Shown here in pieces: positions 36,668-45,900 of a stretch of DNA of 64,000 nucleotides (position 1 is its first letter; each line of letters opens with the position of its first letter). This DNA is from Laspinema olomoucense D3b (GTDB lineage: Bacteria > Cyanobacteriota > Cyanobacteriia > Cyanobacteriales > Laspinemataceae), in the NCBI RefSeq assembly GCF_025370785.1, contig NZ_JAMXFA010000025.1, forward strand, positions 33,725-97,724, read 5' to 3'. Below the pieces are notes generated by a model. It worked only from the letters and a program-made list of their open reading frames with translations. It was not told where the DNA came from and did no database searches. Made by a program: the position numbers and the translations under genes.

Positions 36668-37309
36668 ATGAGTGATACTCCAGACGCCAGCCAACAATTA
36701 CAAGGGTTAATGCAACGGGTGGGAATCTCCAGTTTTCGCTCGCTCGCTCGTCAAGCCGGGGTGTCTCACTGGCAAGTGAGGCAACTGCGCCAGGGAAAGG
36801 CGTTGCAGATGCGTGTAGAACCGTTGCTGGTGCTGGCTAATGTGCTACAAGTCACCCTATCCGAGTTATTAGTGAGATGTGCTGGAGTGGAGGCCGTAGA
36901 ACCCCTTGAGCCGAGTTCGACGGTGCAAGCGGAATATGAGCGCCTTCTGGTGCAGATGCAGCAACAACGGGAGACGCTGTTGCAGGAATTTCAACTCAGC
37001 AGTTTAGATATTTTAGAGTCCTGGTTGCGGAATTGGCCTACTGCTGCTTATGCTGCTACCCAAAATCCGAACTTGCCTGCGGTGCGTTTGCTGCCGTTGG
37101 TACATCCGGTGGAACGGTTGCTGCAAGAGTGGGGAGTGGAGGCGATCGCCTCCGTGGGTTCGGACATTCCATACAATCCCCAGCAGCATCAGTTACGGGA
37201 GGGAATGGCTCAACCCGGGGAACTTGTGAGAGTCCGCAGTACCGGGTATCGCCAAGGGGAGAAGCTGCTTTATCGAGCCGAGGTCAGTCCCCGACAGGAA
37301 CAGGGATGA
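36668..37309 (+). CDS. HTH (XRE-like) protein with C-terminal GrpE-like domain
   Basis: A 213-residue protein. Residues ~18-70 resemble a lambda-repressor/XRE helix-turn-helix (SFRSLARQAGVSHWQVRQLR, LVLANVLQVTLSELLVRC). Residues ~85-115 form a coiled-coil (EYERLLVQMQQQRETLLQEF). The C-terminal third (about 130-208) looks like the GrpE beta-wing: VHPVERLLQEWGVEAIASVG, YNPQQHQLREGM, GELVRVRSTGYRQGEKLLYR, compared with the FDPxxHxAV and GYxxxDxxLRPAxV pattern of GrpE. A DNA-binding sensor tied to DnaK is plausible but unproven. The ATG at 36668 is 42 bases downstream of the dps hairpin. Confidence 0.75.
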   Translation: MSDTPDASQQLQGLMQRVGISSFRSLARQAGVSHWQVRQLRQGKALQMRVEPLLVLANVLQVTLSELLVRCAGVEAVEPLEPSSTVQAEYERLLVQMQQQRETLLQEFQLSSLDILESWLRNWPTAAYAATQNPNLPAVRLLPLVHPVERLLQEWGVEAIASVGSDIPYNPQQHQLREGMAQPGELVRVRSTGYRQGEKLLYRAEVSPRQEQG

Positions 37310-37317
37310 GGGAGAAA

Positions 37318-38130
37318 TTAGCCTAGAGGTCTGATGGAGGGGATGGGATTGAGCCATCGGAGGATTTCATCTTTGAGGCGAACGGGTTCGCGATACATTT
37401 CTTGGCGGACCCATTGGGCGATCGCATCAAAAGCCGAGAATTCCGTCCCCGATTTCCAACCCGGGTCTTGACTTAAGGGTGTGAGATGATTTCCCGGGAT
37501 AGTGAGCATAGATACCAGGTCAGGAAAGCGCTCTTTCATCACAGGAAATAACAGCAAAGTTTGATCCAGGGTATCATCTTTAAATTTGACAATTAGATTC
37601 CGCTTAATTTGATACTCTCTGGCAATAATTTGGTTAGTTTCTTCTGGGGAAGGAGTAAATTCAACGGAGAAAGCTGTCGGCAATTGGCCTCCCCAAGCTG
37701 TGGGTAATTGTTCCACTAATTCTAAGAAAGGAATGGAACGACGGGCGGGGTAATTATTATAGGAAATGAGGATATTCCCAGCGCGATCGACGTCAAATAA
37801 ACTACCGATTAGTAAGTGAAGTTTACAACCCATGCTATGACCGATTCCATAGATGGGTAGATAGCGTTGAGGCAATTTACCAGACAGGCGCAATTGTTCC
37901 ACACACCACTCGAAACGGTCCAGGATATCAGAGGCGATCGCACCGTGGTCGAAATTACTAACAAACGGCGTAGCGATAATCGCATATCCTTGGAGACTGA
38001 GTTGTTCAAGTAACCATCGATAGGTCACTTGAGGCGCTGCCGCCAGGAACGCGCCCCCCAGGAAATGAATAATGCCCCTTGTCCGGGGAGGAATATGGAC
38101 CCAATTACCGGAAATTTCTTGCCAATTCAT
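37318..38130 (-). CDS. DUF1350 family alpha/beta-hydrolase-like protein
   Basis: A 270-residue protein of the plant and cyanobacterial DUF1350 family. The alpha/beta-hydrolase nucleophile elbow is visible as GIGHSMGCKLH (Ser about residue 98), the N-terminal strand is RGIIHFLGGAFLAAAPQ, and GNHLTPLSQD near 215 could carry the catalytic His. In plants related proteins are plastid-targeted. The substrate is unknown. ATG at 38130. It is convergent with the HTH-GrpE gene, whose stop lies only 8 bases away. Confidence 0.88.
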   Translation of the reverse strand: MNWQEISGNWVHIPPRTRGIIHFLGGAFLAAAPQVTYRWLLEQLSLQGYAIIATPFVSNFDHGAIASDILDRFEWCVEQLRLSGKLPQRYLPIYGIGHSMGCKLHLLIGSLFDVDRAGNILISYNNYPARRSIPFLELVEQLPTAWGGQLPTAFSVEFTPSPEETNQIIAREYQIKRNLIVKFKDDTLDQTLLLFPVMKERFPDLVSMLTIPGNHLTPLSQDPGWKSGTEFSAFDAIAQWVRQEMYREPVRLKDEILRWLNPIPSIRPLG

Positions 38131-38510
38131 GCCTAAACTCTATAAAAGTGCAGTTATTCCCTAATTTTAGGCGATCGGCAGGGTGACTTCCCACTCCACA
38201 GGGTCTCATCCGCAATTCGGTGGTTGGTGGCGTGACAATTTCAGCCCCAAACTCATGAGTCTGGGGACCGCTATAATGGGTGAGATTTAAAATAGGTTTA
38301 CTGCTTATCTTCACTCTTTTTTAGGTGGAGGTTCAGGTGATGTATGAGTTGAATTTTGCGTAAATATTACCGATTGAAACGGGGAGATTGGGCTATACTG
38401 GGGAAGAGAATGCCTTGGGGCGGCCCCTATACTGTAAACCCAGATTACTCAACAGCCAACCTTGGCAAAACCCTCGGAGGCATTCCCAAACCGTTCAGGA
38501 GAAAACCGTT

Positions 38511-39077
38511 ATGACTCCCGCAATTCAATCCTTGACTGAGATTACCCTGGAAGACTTCTTGCAGTTACCCGAAACCAAACCTGCCAGTGACTATATCAAT
38601 GGAGTAATTTATCAAAAACCAATGCCACAAGGAGAACATAGCCGATTACAAGCTCGTCTTTTATCCTTAATTAATCAACTTGGTGAACCTCAGAACTTAG
38701 CTTCTGCCTTTCCCGAGTTACGCTGTACATTTGGTGGGTCTGCAATCGTGCCAGATATAGCAGTATTTGAATGGCACAGGATTCCCCGAAAACCGAATGG
38801 CAGAGTGGAAAATCGATTTACAATTGCACCGGATTGGACGATTGAAATTTTGTCGCCTGAACAATCTGCAAATCGGGTCATTCGGAAAATTATGCTATGC
38901 CTCAATCAGGGTACAAAACTGGGATGGTTAGTCGATCCAGAGGATGAATCGGTATTAATTTTTAAACCCAATCAAAACCCTGAATTAAAAACTGGAGATG
39001 ATGCGTTACCCGGTTTAAGTGTATTAACCGATTGGCAATTATCAGCCCAAGATTTATTTGGATGGCTGTATTCATAG
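38511..39077 (+). CDS. Uma2-family (DUF820) putative endonuclease
   Basis: A 188-residue product from the ATG at 38511, which has CAGGAG upstream; the frame could be read further 5' but the family's N-terminus starts here (EITLEDFLQLPETKPASDYI). The PD-(D/E)XK core is visible: VPDIAVFEW (Asp), DWTIEILSPEQSANRV (Glu) and NQGTKLGWLVDPED. Uma2 proteins are very numerous in cyanobacteria, often as dispersed paralogues, and their role is unknown. It lies 375 bases upstream of the helicase gene, with a palindrome in between, so it is probably not part of that unit. Confidence 0.9.
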   Translation: MTPAIQSLTEITLEDFLQLPETKPASDYINGVIYQKPMPQGEHSRLQARLLSLINQLGEPQNLASAFPELRCTFGGSAIVPDIAVFEWHRIPRKPNGRVENRFTIAPDWTIEILSPEQSANRVIRKIMLCLNQGTKLGWLVDPEDESVLIFKPNQNPELKTGDDALPGLSVLTDWQLSAQDLFGWLYS

Positions 39078-39452
39078 TAAACATAGGAGGAAATAGGGCT
39101 GGCGCTTGCTTTCCAAAAACGAACCTAATCTGTAGGGGCGACGCGAATCGCCTCTACAAATATAAATGATTATCTCCTTCCCCGCATTAAAGCAGAATCG
39201 GATATTCTGCCTGTTTTAAGGAGCTTTATAAAGTGGAAATTCTGGGTAAATTAAGTTTTTATTGATTAAATTTTAAAAAAATTTCTAGTTTTCACAGAGA
39301 AGAAATAGTGTTCAATATAATCTCTATACTCTTTCCTATTTCAGGCAAAATTACAAAATGAGGGTTTTTAGCAAAAAAGAGGTAAGATAGGTTGTAGGGC
39401 AAAAGCCCTCCCACTGAGAACACCCTCAAATTAGTGCTACTACAGAAAAAAA
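39078..39452. other. Spacer of 375 bases with one palindrome
   Basis: TGTAGGGGCGA (39131-39141) pairs with TCGCCTCTACA (39148-39158), a GTAGGGGC-family copy. An AT-rich block (39230-39400) probably holds the promoter of the helicase gene, and a short stem GGGC-AAAA-GCCC lies at 39397-39408. Confidence 0.5.
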
Positions 39453-42400
39453 GTGCCACGGATCTTTGATAATATTGAGTTACACCTCCACTCAGCCCTT
39501 CGAGACACGCTTAAACTCTCGTATCGGGCAGATTTTTGCGTGGGTTATTTCAACTTGAGAGGGTGGCAAAAGATAGATGATTTGATTGAGCGTTATGTTG
39601 GGGGAGAGGGGTCTTGCTGCCGTCTGTTGGTGGGGATGCAACGTCTGCCGAAGGATGAAGTTCAGGCAGCTTTTACCTTGGGTCCTAGTGAGGGAAAAAT
39701 TGATAATAGTGGAATTTTGCGGTTTAAAAAACGGATGGCGGCTGAATTTCGTCAGCAGTTGGCGATCGGCGCACCGACGAACGACGATGAAGCGGGATTA
39801 CGCAGGGTTAGTTGTCAAATTAAAGCCGGAAAACTGGTCGTTAAACTATTTTTAGCCCACCCCCTTCATGCAAAACTGTATCTGATTCATCGGCAAGATC
39901 CAAATAGTCCGATTGTGGGATTTTTAGGCAGCAGTAACTTGACGTTGGCTGGATTGCGATATCAGGGGGAATTGAATGTTGATGTTTTAGATTTTGATGC
40001 TTGCCAGAAGTTGCAAAAGTGGTTTGATGATCGCTGGGAAGATTTTGGCTGTATTGATATTTCTAAAGAACTGGCGGAAATTATTGATGAAAGTTGGGCT
40101 AGGGAACAACTGATTCCACCGTATCATATTTATTTGAAAATTGCTTATCACCTCTCTCGGGAGGCGATCGCCGGACTTTCTGAGTTTCGGATTCCTCGGG
40201 AATTTAATGGTTTATTTGACTTCCAGAAAGCAGCAGTGCAATTGGCTGCCCGTCATGTTACCAAGCGGGGAGGGGTTTTGGTTGGGGATGTTGTCGGTTT
40301 GGGTAAAACTCTGGTGGGAACTGCCCTAGCGAAGATTCTCCAAGAAGATTGCCTGTTAGAAACTCTGATTATCTGCCCGAAAAACTTGGTTAAAATGTGG
40401 CAAGATTATGTAGATAATTACCGTCTTTATGCTAAAGTATTACCGATTAGCCAGGTGCAAAATAAACTGCCTGAGTTACGCCGGTATCGGGTGGTTTTAA
40501 TTGATGAAAGTCACAACTTGAGAAACCGGGACGGGAAGCGGTATCGCGCCATTCAGGAATATATTGCGGCGAATGAAAGCAAGTGTATTTTTCTGTCCGC
40601 TACCCCTTATAACAAAACTTATTTAGATTTATCTTCCCAATTGCGGTTATTTGTTTCCGAGGACCAAAACCTGGGATTTCGGCCCGAGGCACTGTTGAAT
40701 GAACTCGGAGGCGGGGCGGTAGGAGAACTGGAATTTATCCGCCGTCATCAATGTTCGGTACGCTCTTTGGCGGCTTTTGAAAAGAGCGACCATCCGGATG
40801 ATTGGCGCGAATTAATGAAGCATTACATGGTCCGCCGAACTCGTTCGTTTATTAAAGAAAATTATGCTCAAACGGACGGCGAAACCGGGAGAAAATTTTT
40901 GAAATTTCCCGATGGAAGTCGTTCTTATTTTCCCGATCGCGTTCCAGCTACTCTCAAATTTCAGCTTGATTCGGCTGACTCCAATCCCTATTCGCGGCTG
41001 TACTCCGAGGGGGTGGTGGATGTGATTAATGCCCTGACATTGCCTCGGTATGGATTGGGAAATTATATCCAGAAAAAACAGAAAGTTTCCCCGACGGAAG
41101 CGGAACAACATCAACTGAATGCTCTATCTCGTGCAGGGAAGCGGTTGATGGGATTTTCGCGGACTAATCTCTTTAAACGCTTAGAAAGTAGTGGCATTGC
41201 TTTTATCCAGTCTCTAGAACGTCATATTTTGCGGAACTTCATCTATTTATATGCCATTGAAAATCAGTTAGATATTCCCATTGGGACTCAGGATGCGGAG
41301 TTGTTGGATACGCGCAATAGTGATGAGGATTCGGATTCGGTGACGGCGATCGCACTGGAGACGGACACCGAAGAAGGGGAGAACCCCTATTTAGAATTGG
41401 AAGATTTGTTATCCCTCTCGCAAAAAATTTTCAAGCAGCGAGCACAGGCGGTTTACCATGACTATGAAACCCGCTACAAACGGCGGTTTAAATGGCTCAA
41501 AGCGGCTTTATTCGATACCAAAGCCTTGAAACGGGACCTATTAGAAGATGCGAAAGCCTTGATTGAGGTGTTGCAAAAGGGTGGCGAGTGGCATCGGCAG
41601 CAAGATAGAAAATTCGCAGCATTGGTGGAGTTGTTAACCAAAACTTATCCCCAGGAAAAGGTGCTGGTTTTTACTCAGTTTGCGGATACGGTACGCTATT
41701 TAACGGACAATTTAAACGCCCTCCAAATTCCAAGAGTGGCGGGGGTTACGGGTCAATCTCCAGACCCTACGGAATTGGCAAATCGCTTTAGTCCGGTGAG
41801 TAGTGGGAAAGTGGATAACATTAGCCCGGATCAAGAATTGCGGGTGTTAATTGCGACGGATGTTTTGAGCGAAGGACATAACCTGCAAGATTGCGCGATT
41901 ATTGTTAATTATGATTTACCTTGGGCGATTATTCGACTGATTCAGCGGGCGGGACGGGTAGATAGAATTGGGCAACAAGCTGAAAAAATTCTCTGCTATT
42001 CGTTTTTGCCTGCGGAGGGAGTTGAACAAATTATTAATCTGCGGGGACGCCTGAAGCGTCGGTTACAGGAGAATGCGGAAGTGGTGGGAACCGATGAAAT
42101 GTTTTTTGAGGATGATGATTCAGGGGTTTTGCTTGACATTTATAATGAAAAATCTGGGGCATTAGATGGGGAAGAAGATGGGGAAGTGGATTTAACCTCT
42201 GAAGCGTTCCAAATTTGGAAAAAGGCGACGGAAAATAATCCAAGTTTGAAAAAGACAATTGAAGAAATGCCGAACGTGGTGTATTCCACTCGCGCCCACA
42301 GTCCAACGCCGGTACAGCCGGAGGGGGTTTTATTGTACATGAAAACGACAGAGGGTAATGATTCTTTAATTTGGGTGAATCGCGAGGGAAATAGCGTGAC

Positions 42401-42848
42401 TCAATCCCAATTGGGGGTGTTGCGGGCGGCAGCTTGTGACGAATTCACCCCGGCAATTTCCCGTGATGAACAGCATCATGAATTAGTTAAAAAAGGGGCG
42501 GATTTGTTGGCGGCAGAGGAGAAAAACTCTGGGGGTCAGTTAGGGCGACCTTCTGGGGCACGTTTCCGCAGTTATGAACGGTTGAAACGGTATGCCCAGG
42601 ATAAGCGAGAGGCGGCTTTTGTTACCGATGAATTGGTGAAAGCGATTGATGAAATTTACCGCTATCCCCTGCGGCAGTCGGCAACGGATACGTTGAATCG
42701 GCAGTTGAAAAGTGGAATTAGCGATCGCCACCTGGCGGAGTTAGTGGTAGCATTAAGAATGGATGGCCGATTGTGCATTGTCAGTGACGAAATTGAAAAG
42801 CGAGAACCGCAAATTATTTGTTCTTTAGGATTGTTTCAGGAGGGATAA
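39453..42848 (+). CDS. PLD-nuclease-like and SNF2-type helicase protein of a restriction/defence module
   Basis: A 1,131-residue protein. Residues ~1-190 resemble a phospholipase-D-like nuclease domain with HAKLYLIH (His about 138) and GSSNLT (about 159). The SNF2/DEAD-like helicase follows: GDVVGLGKT (Walker A, about 277), LIDESHNLR (motif II, about 350), LSATPYNKT (motif III), VLVFTQFADTVRYL and QRAGRVDRIGQQ (motif VI, about 831). The remainder (~870-1131) is unrecognised. The layout recalls DISARM-type helicases and PLD proteins, but combined in one chain. The start is GTG at 39453; the first ATG would remove part of the PLD domain. The next gene, a DNA methyltransferase, starts 105 bases downstream on the same strand. 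Confidence 0.9.
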   Translation: MPRIFDNIELHLHSALRDTLKLSYRADFCVGYFNLRGWQKIDDLIERYVGGEGSCCRLLVGMQRLPKDEVQAAFTLGPSEGKIDNSGILRFKKRMAAEFRQQLAIGAPTNDDEAGLRRVSCQIKAGKLVVKLFLAHPLHAKLYLIHRQDPNSPIVGFLGSSNLTLAGLRYQGELNVDVLDFDACQKLQKWFDDRWEDFGCIDISKELAEIIDESWAREQLIPPYHIYLKIAYHLSREAIAGLSEFRIPREFNGLFDFQKAAVQLAARHVTKRGGVLVGDVVGLGKTLVGTALAKILQEDCLLETLIICPKNLVKMWQDYVDNYRLYAKVLPISQVQNKLPELRRYRVVLIDESHNLRNRDGKRYRAIQEYIAANESKCIFLSATPYNKTYLDLSSQLRLFVSEDQNLGFRPEALLNELGGGAVGELEFIRRHQCSVRSLAAFEKSDHPDDWRELMKHYMVRRTRSFIKENYAQTDGETGRKFLKFPDGSRSYFPDRVPATLKFQLDSADSNPYSRLYSEGVVDVINALTLPRYGLGNYIQKKQKVSPTEAEQHQLNALSRAGKRLMGFSRTNLFKRLESSGIAFIQSLERHILRNFIYLYAIENQLDIPIGTQDAELLDTRNSDEDSDSVTAIALETDTEEGENPYLELEDLLSLSQKIFKQRAQAVYHDYETRYKRRFKWLKAALFDTKALKRDLLEDAKALIEVLQKGGEWHRQQDRKFAALVELLTKTYPQEKVLVFTQFADTVRYLTDNLNALQIPRVAGVTGQSPDPTELANRFSPVSSGKVDNISPDQELRVLIATDVLSEGHNLQDCAIIVNYDLPWAIIRLIQRAGRVDRIGQQAEKILCYSFLPAEGVEQIINLRGRLKRRLQENAEVVGTDEMFFEDDDSGVLLDIYNEKSGALDGEEDGEVDLTSEAFQIWKKATENNPSLKKTIEEMPNVVYSTRAHSPTPVQPEGVLLYMKTTEGNDSLIWVNREGNSVTQSQLGVLRAAACDEFTPAISRDEQHHELVKKGADLLAAEEKNSGGQLGRPSGARFRSYERLKRYAQDKREAAFVTDELVKAIDEIYRYPLRQSATDTLNRQLKSGISDRHLAELVVALRMDGRLCIVSDEIEKREPQIICSLGLFQEG

Positions 42849-42953
42849 GATAGGCGGATAAAAAAGCTTAACCTTTGTTTTAAGTCGGTTTACGGATTGA
42901 CCCAAATCCGGAAATGATGTACCCCACTGATTAATGTTCTGAGGAAACTAACG

Positions 42954-45900
42954 ATGACGATTGACTTTCAAAAAGCTCGCCCCCTTTTACAAGAATTTCA
43001 GTTTAGCGATTTGTTCGTTCAGCAATTAGGATGGTCCTACCCTGCTGCGGATAAAAGCGTCAGAATGGAAGTGGAGGGGCAAGTCTACTCTAGATCGCCC
43101 GTTGCGGAACTGTCGGGGGTGGGTGTTTTTGAAGTCTTAGCAGAGAATGGGGAAATTCCCAATGCCACGGCGCGGATGGCAATTTATAAAGAAATTGCGG
43201 AGTTGGTTCGGGAAAATATGTTAATTTTTGTGGGTAAAAATCGGACTCAATGTGTTTGGTATTGGGTGAAGCGAGATGGGAATAAACTGTATCCTCGGGA
43301 CCATGTTTATGTTAAGCGCGAACCTTGCGATTTGCTGTTAAGTAAGATTAGCGCCTTATACGTGAGTTTGGAGGAATTGGAATCCCTCTCGGTGATTGAT
43401 GTTGCTCAACGGTTACAGGCAGGATTGGATGTTGAACGCATTACTAAGAAATTTTTTGAAGACTTTAAGCAACAGCATCTTGAGTTTTTAAGTGCAATTC
43501 GGGGGATTGACAAAGAAGGCGATCGCCGCTGGTACACTTCGGTTCTGCTTAACCGTTTGATGTTTGTTTATTTCTTGCAGCGCAAAGGATTTATTGATGG
43601 AGGAAAAACCCTCTATCTTCAAGAAAAACTCACGGAAAGCCAGCAGCGAGGGACCGATTTATTTTACCGGGACTTCCTGCCTGCCTTGTTTTTTGATGGG
43701 TTTGCTAAACCTGTGGACCAGCGATCGCCTGCGGTGATGGCCCTGATTGGGGATATCAAATATTTGAATGGGGGACTATTTCTCACCCATCAAATCGAAC
43801 AAAACTATCCCGATATTGCAATTCCTGATGAGGCTTTTGAAAAGGTTTTTGCTTTATTTGCAGGCTATTCCTGGAATTTAGATGATACCCTGGAAGGCAA
43901 AGAAAACGAAATTAACCCGGCAGTTTTGGGGTATATTTTCGAGAAATACATTAACCAAAAAGCCTTTGGGGCTTATTACACCCGGGCAGAAATCACCGAA
44001 TATTTGTGTGATAAAACCATTAATAAACTGATTTTAGACCGCATTAATCAAGCCAATGCACCGCGTCAGTTTGAAACGATTACCGAACTGTTAACCAAAC
44101 TGGATGCCAAACTCTGCCGTCAATTGCTGGAAGAGATTCTTCCCACCCTCAGTTTATTAGACCCTGCCTGTGGTTCCGGTGCGTTTTTGGTGGCAGCCAT
44201 GAAAACGCTGATTTATGTCTATTCTAATGTGATTGCTACAGTTAAAGTTAGAATTACGGACCATTATCTCAATACCTGGTTAACTCAAGTTGAAAGCGAG
44301 CATCCTTCGCTTAATTATTATATCAAAAAGCGAATTATTACCGATAACCTCTATGGGGTGGATATCATGGAGGAAGCCACGGAAATTGCTAAATTGCGGC
44401 TATTTTTAGCTTTGGTTTCTTCCGCCCATAATGTCAAGGAATTAGAACCTTTGCCGAATATTGATTTTAATATTATGGCGGGAAATTCTCTGATTGGCTT
44501 AATTCGGGTGGATGAAACCGGGTTTGATGCGGTCAATTCTGGGACGAAGGGAAAAGGCAAAAAGAAAGATTCGGAACCCGTTGCTTTCCAGGGAAATTTG
44601 CTGCAACCCTTGGCAGCAAGTGCTTATCAAAAGATTTTAACCGATAAAAATGATTCGATTGATTTATATAAAAAACACGCTTTTCAGCCTGGGGAACAAG
44701 AGGGAACCTCTCAGGAGTCGCGGCTGTTAATGTTGCGGGGTCACATTGAACAGTTAAATCGGGAATCTCAGGATAAGTTAAATCTATTGTTATTGGATGA
44801 GTTTAGCAGCCGCTTAGGGATTAAGTATCAGGAGGTGCAAATCTCGGGGAAACCTAAGAAGCGGGTATTAAAAATTGATGACATTGCAGCATTGAAGCCG
44901 TTCCATTGGGGATATCATTTTGATCGCGTCTTGCAACGCGGGGGATTTGATGTCATTATTGCCAATCCGCCTTGGGAAATCTTTAAACCCAATGCTAGAG
45001 AATTTTTTCTCCAACATAGCGAATTGGTGAATAAAAGCAAGATGGACATTAAGGCATTTGAGAAAGAGCAAAGTCAAATTCTGGAGGATCCAAAAATTGC
45101 GGCAGCTTGGCTAGAATATCAAAGCCAATTTCCTCACTTGAGTGCTTATTATCGGTCTGCGGAACAGTATCAGAATCAAGTTTCTATTGTCAATGGCAAA
45201 AAAGCAGGGACAGATATTAACCTCTACAAACTGTTTTTAGAACAATGTTTTAATCTGTTACGTCCGGGGGGAGAATGTGGAATTATTATTCCTTCGGGAA
45301 TTTATACAGACTTAGGGGCTAAACAGTTGCGAGAAATGTTGTTTTCACAAAGTAACATCGATGCACTATTTGGACTCTCAAACGAAAAATTCATTTTTGA
45401 AGGAGTCCACCACAGTTTTAAGTTTTGCCTAATTACGTTTGCTAAAGGTGGAGTAACTGATTCATTTTGGGCGGCATTCCGAATCCATCCCCGTGAAGCG
45501 ATTAGAATCAACCAGTTAGATACATTTCTAAATAATCCAGATGAACATCTAGTTATTTCTCTACCTTTGGTTCGTCGGTTGTCTCCGGACTCGCTTTCCG
45601 TGATGGAGTTTAAATCGGATGTCGATATCCAAATTGCGGAAAAAATGCTCAAGTTTCCTTTGCTAGGCGAAAACATGGCGGGAAAGTGGAATTTGCGGTT
45701 AACTTCTGAATTCCACATGACCAATGACAGTTATTTATTTAAGCAGCAGCCAGGGAAAGGTAAATTCCCTCTTTATGAAGGGAAAATGATTCATCAGTTT
45801 ACTCACCTGTATGCTGAACCCAGGTATTGGGTGGATGAGGGAGAAGCTAGAAAAGCCTTATTAGGAAAAAAAAGTACAGATAATAGTCAAAAGTTAGATT

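Noticed and set aside
38388..38510. N-terminal extension of the Uma2 gene
   Set aside because: The added 41 residues do not resemble the family, and a good AGGAG site precedes the ATG at 38511.
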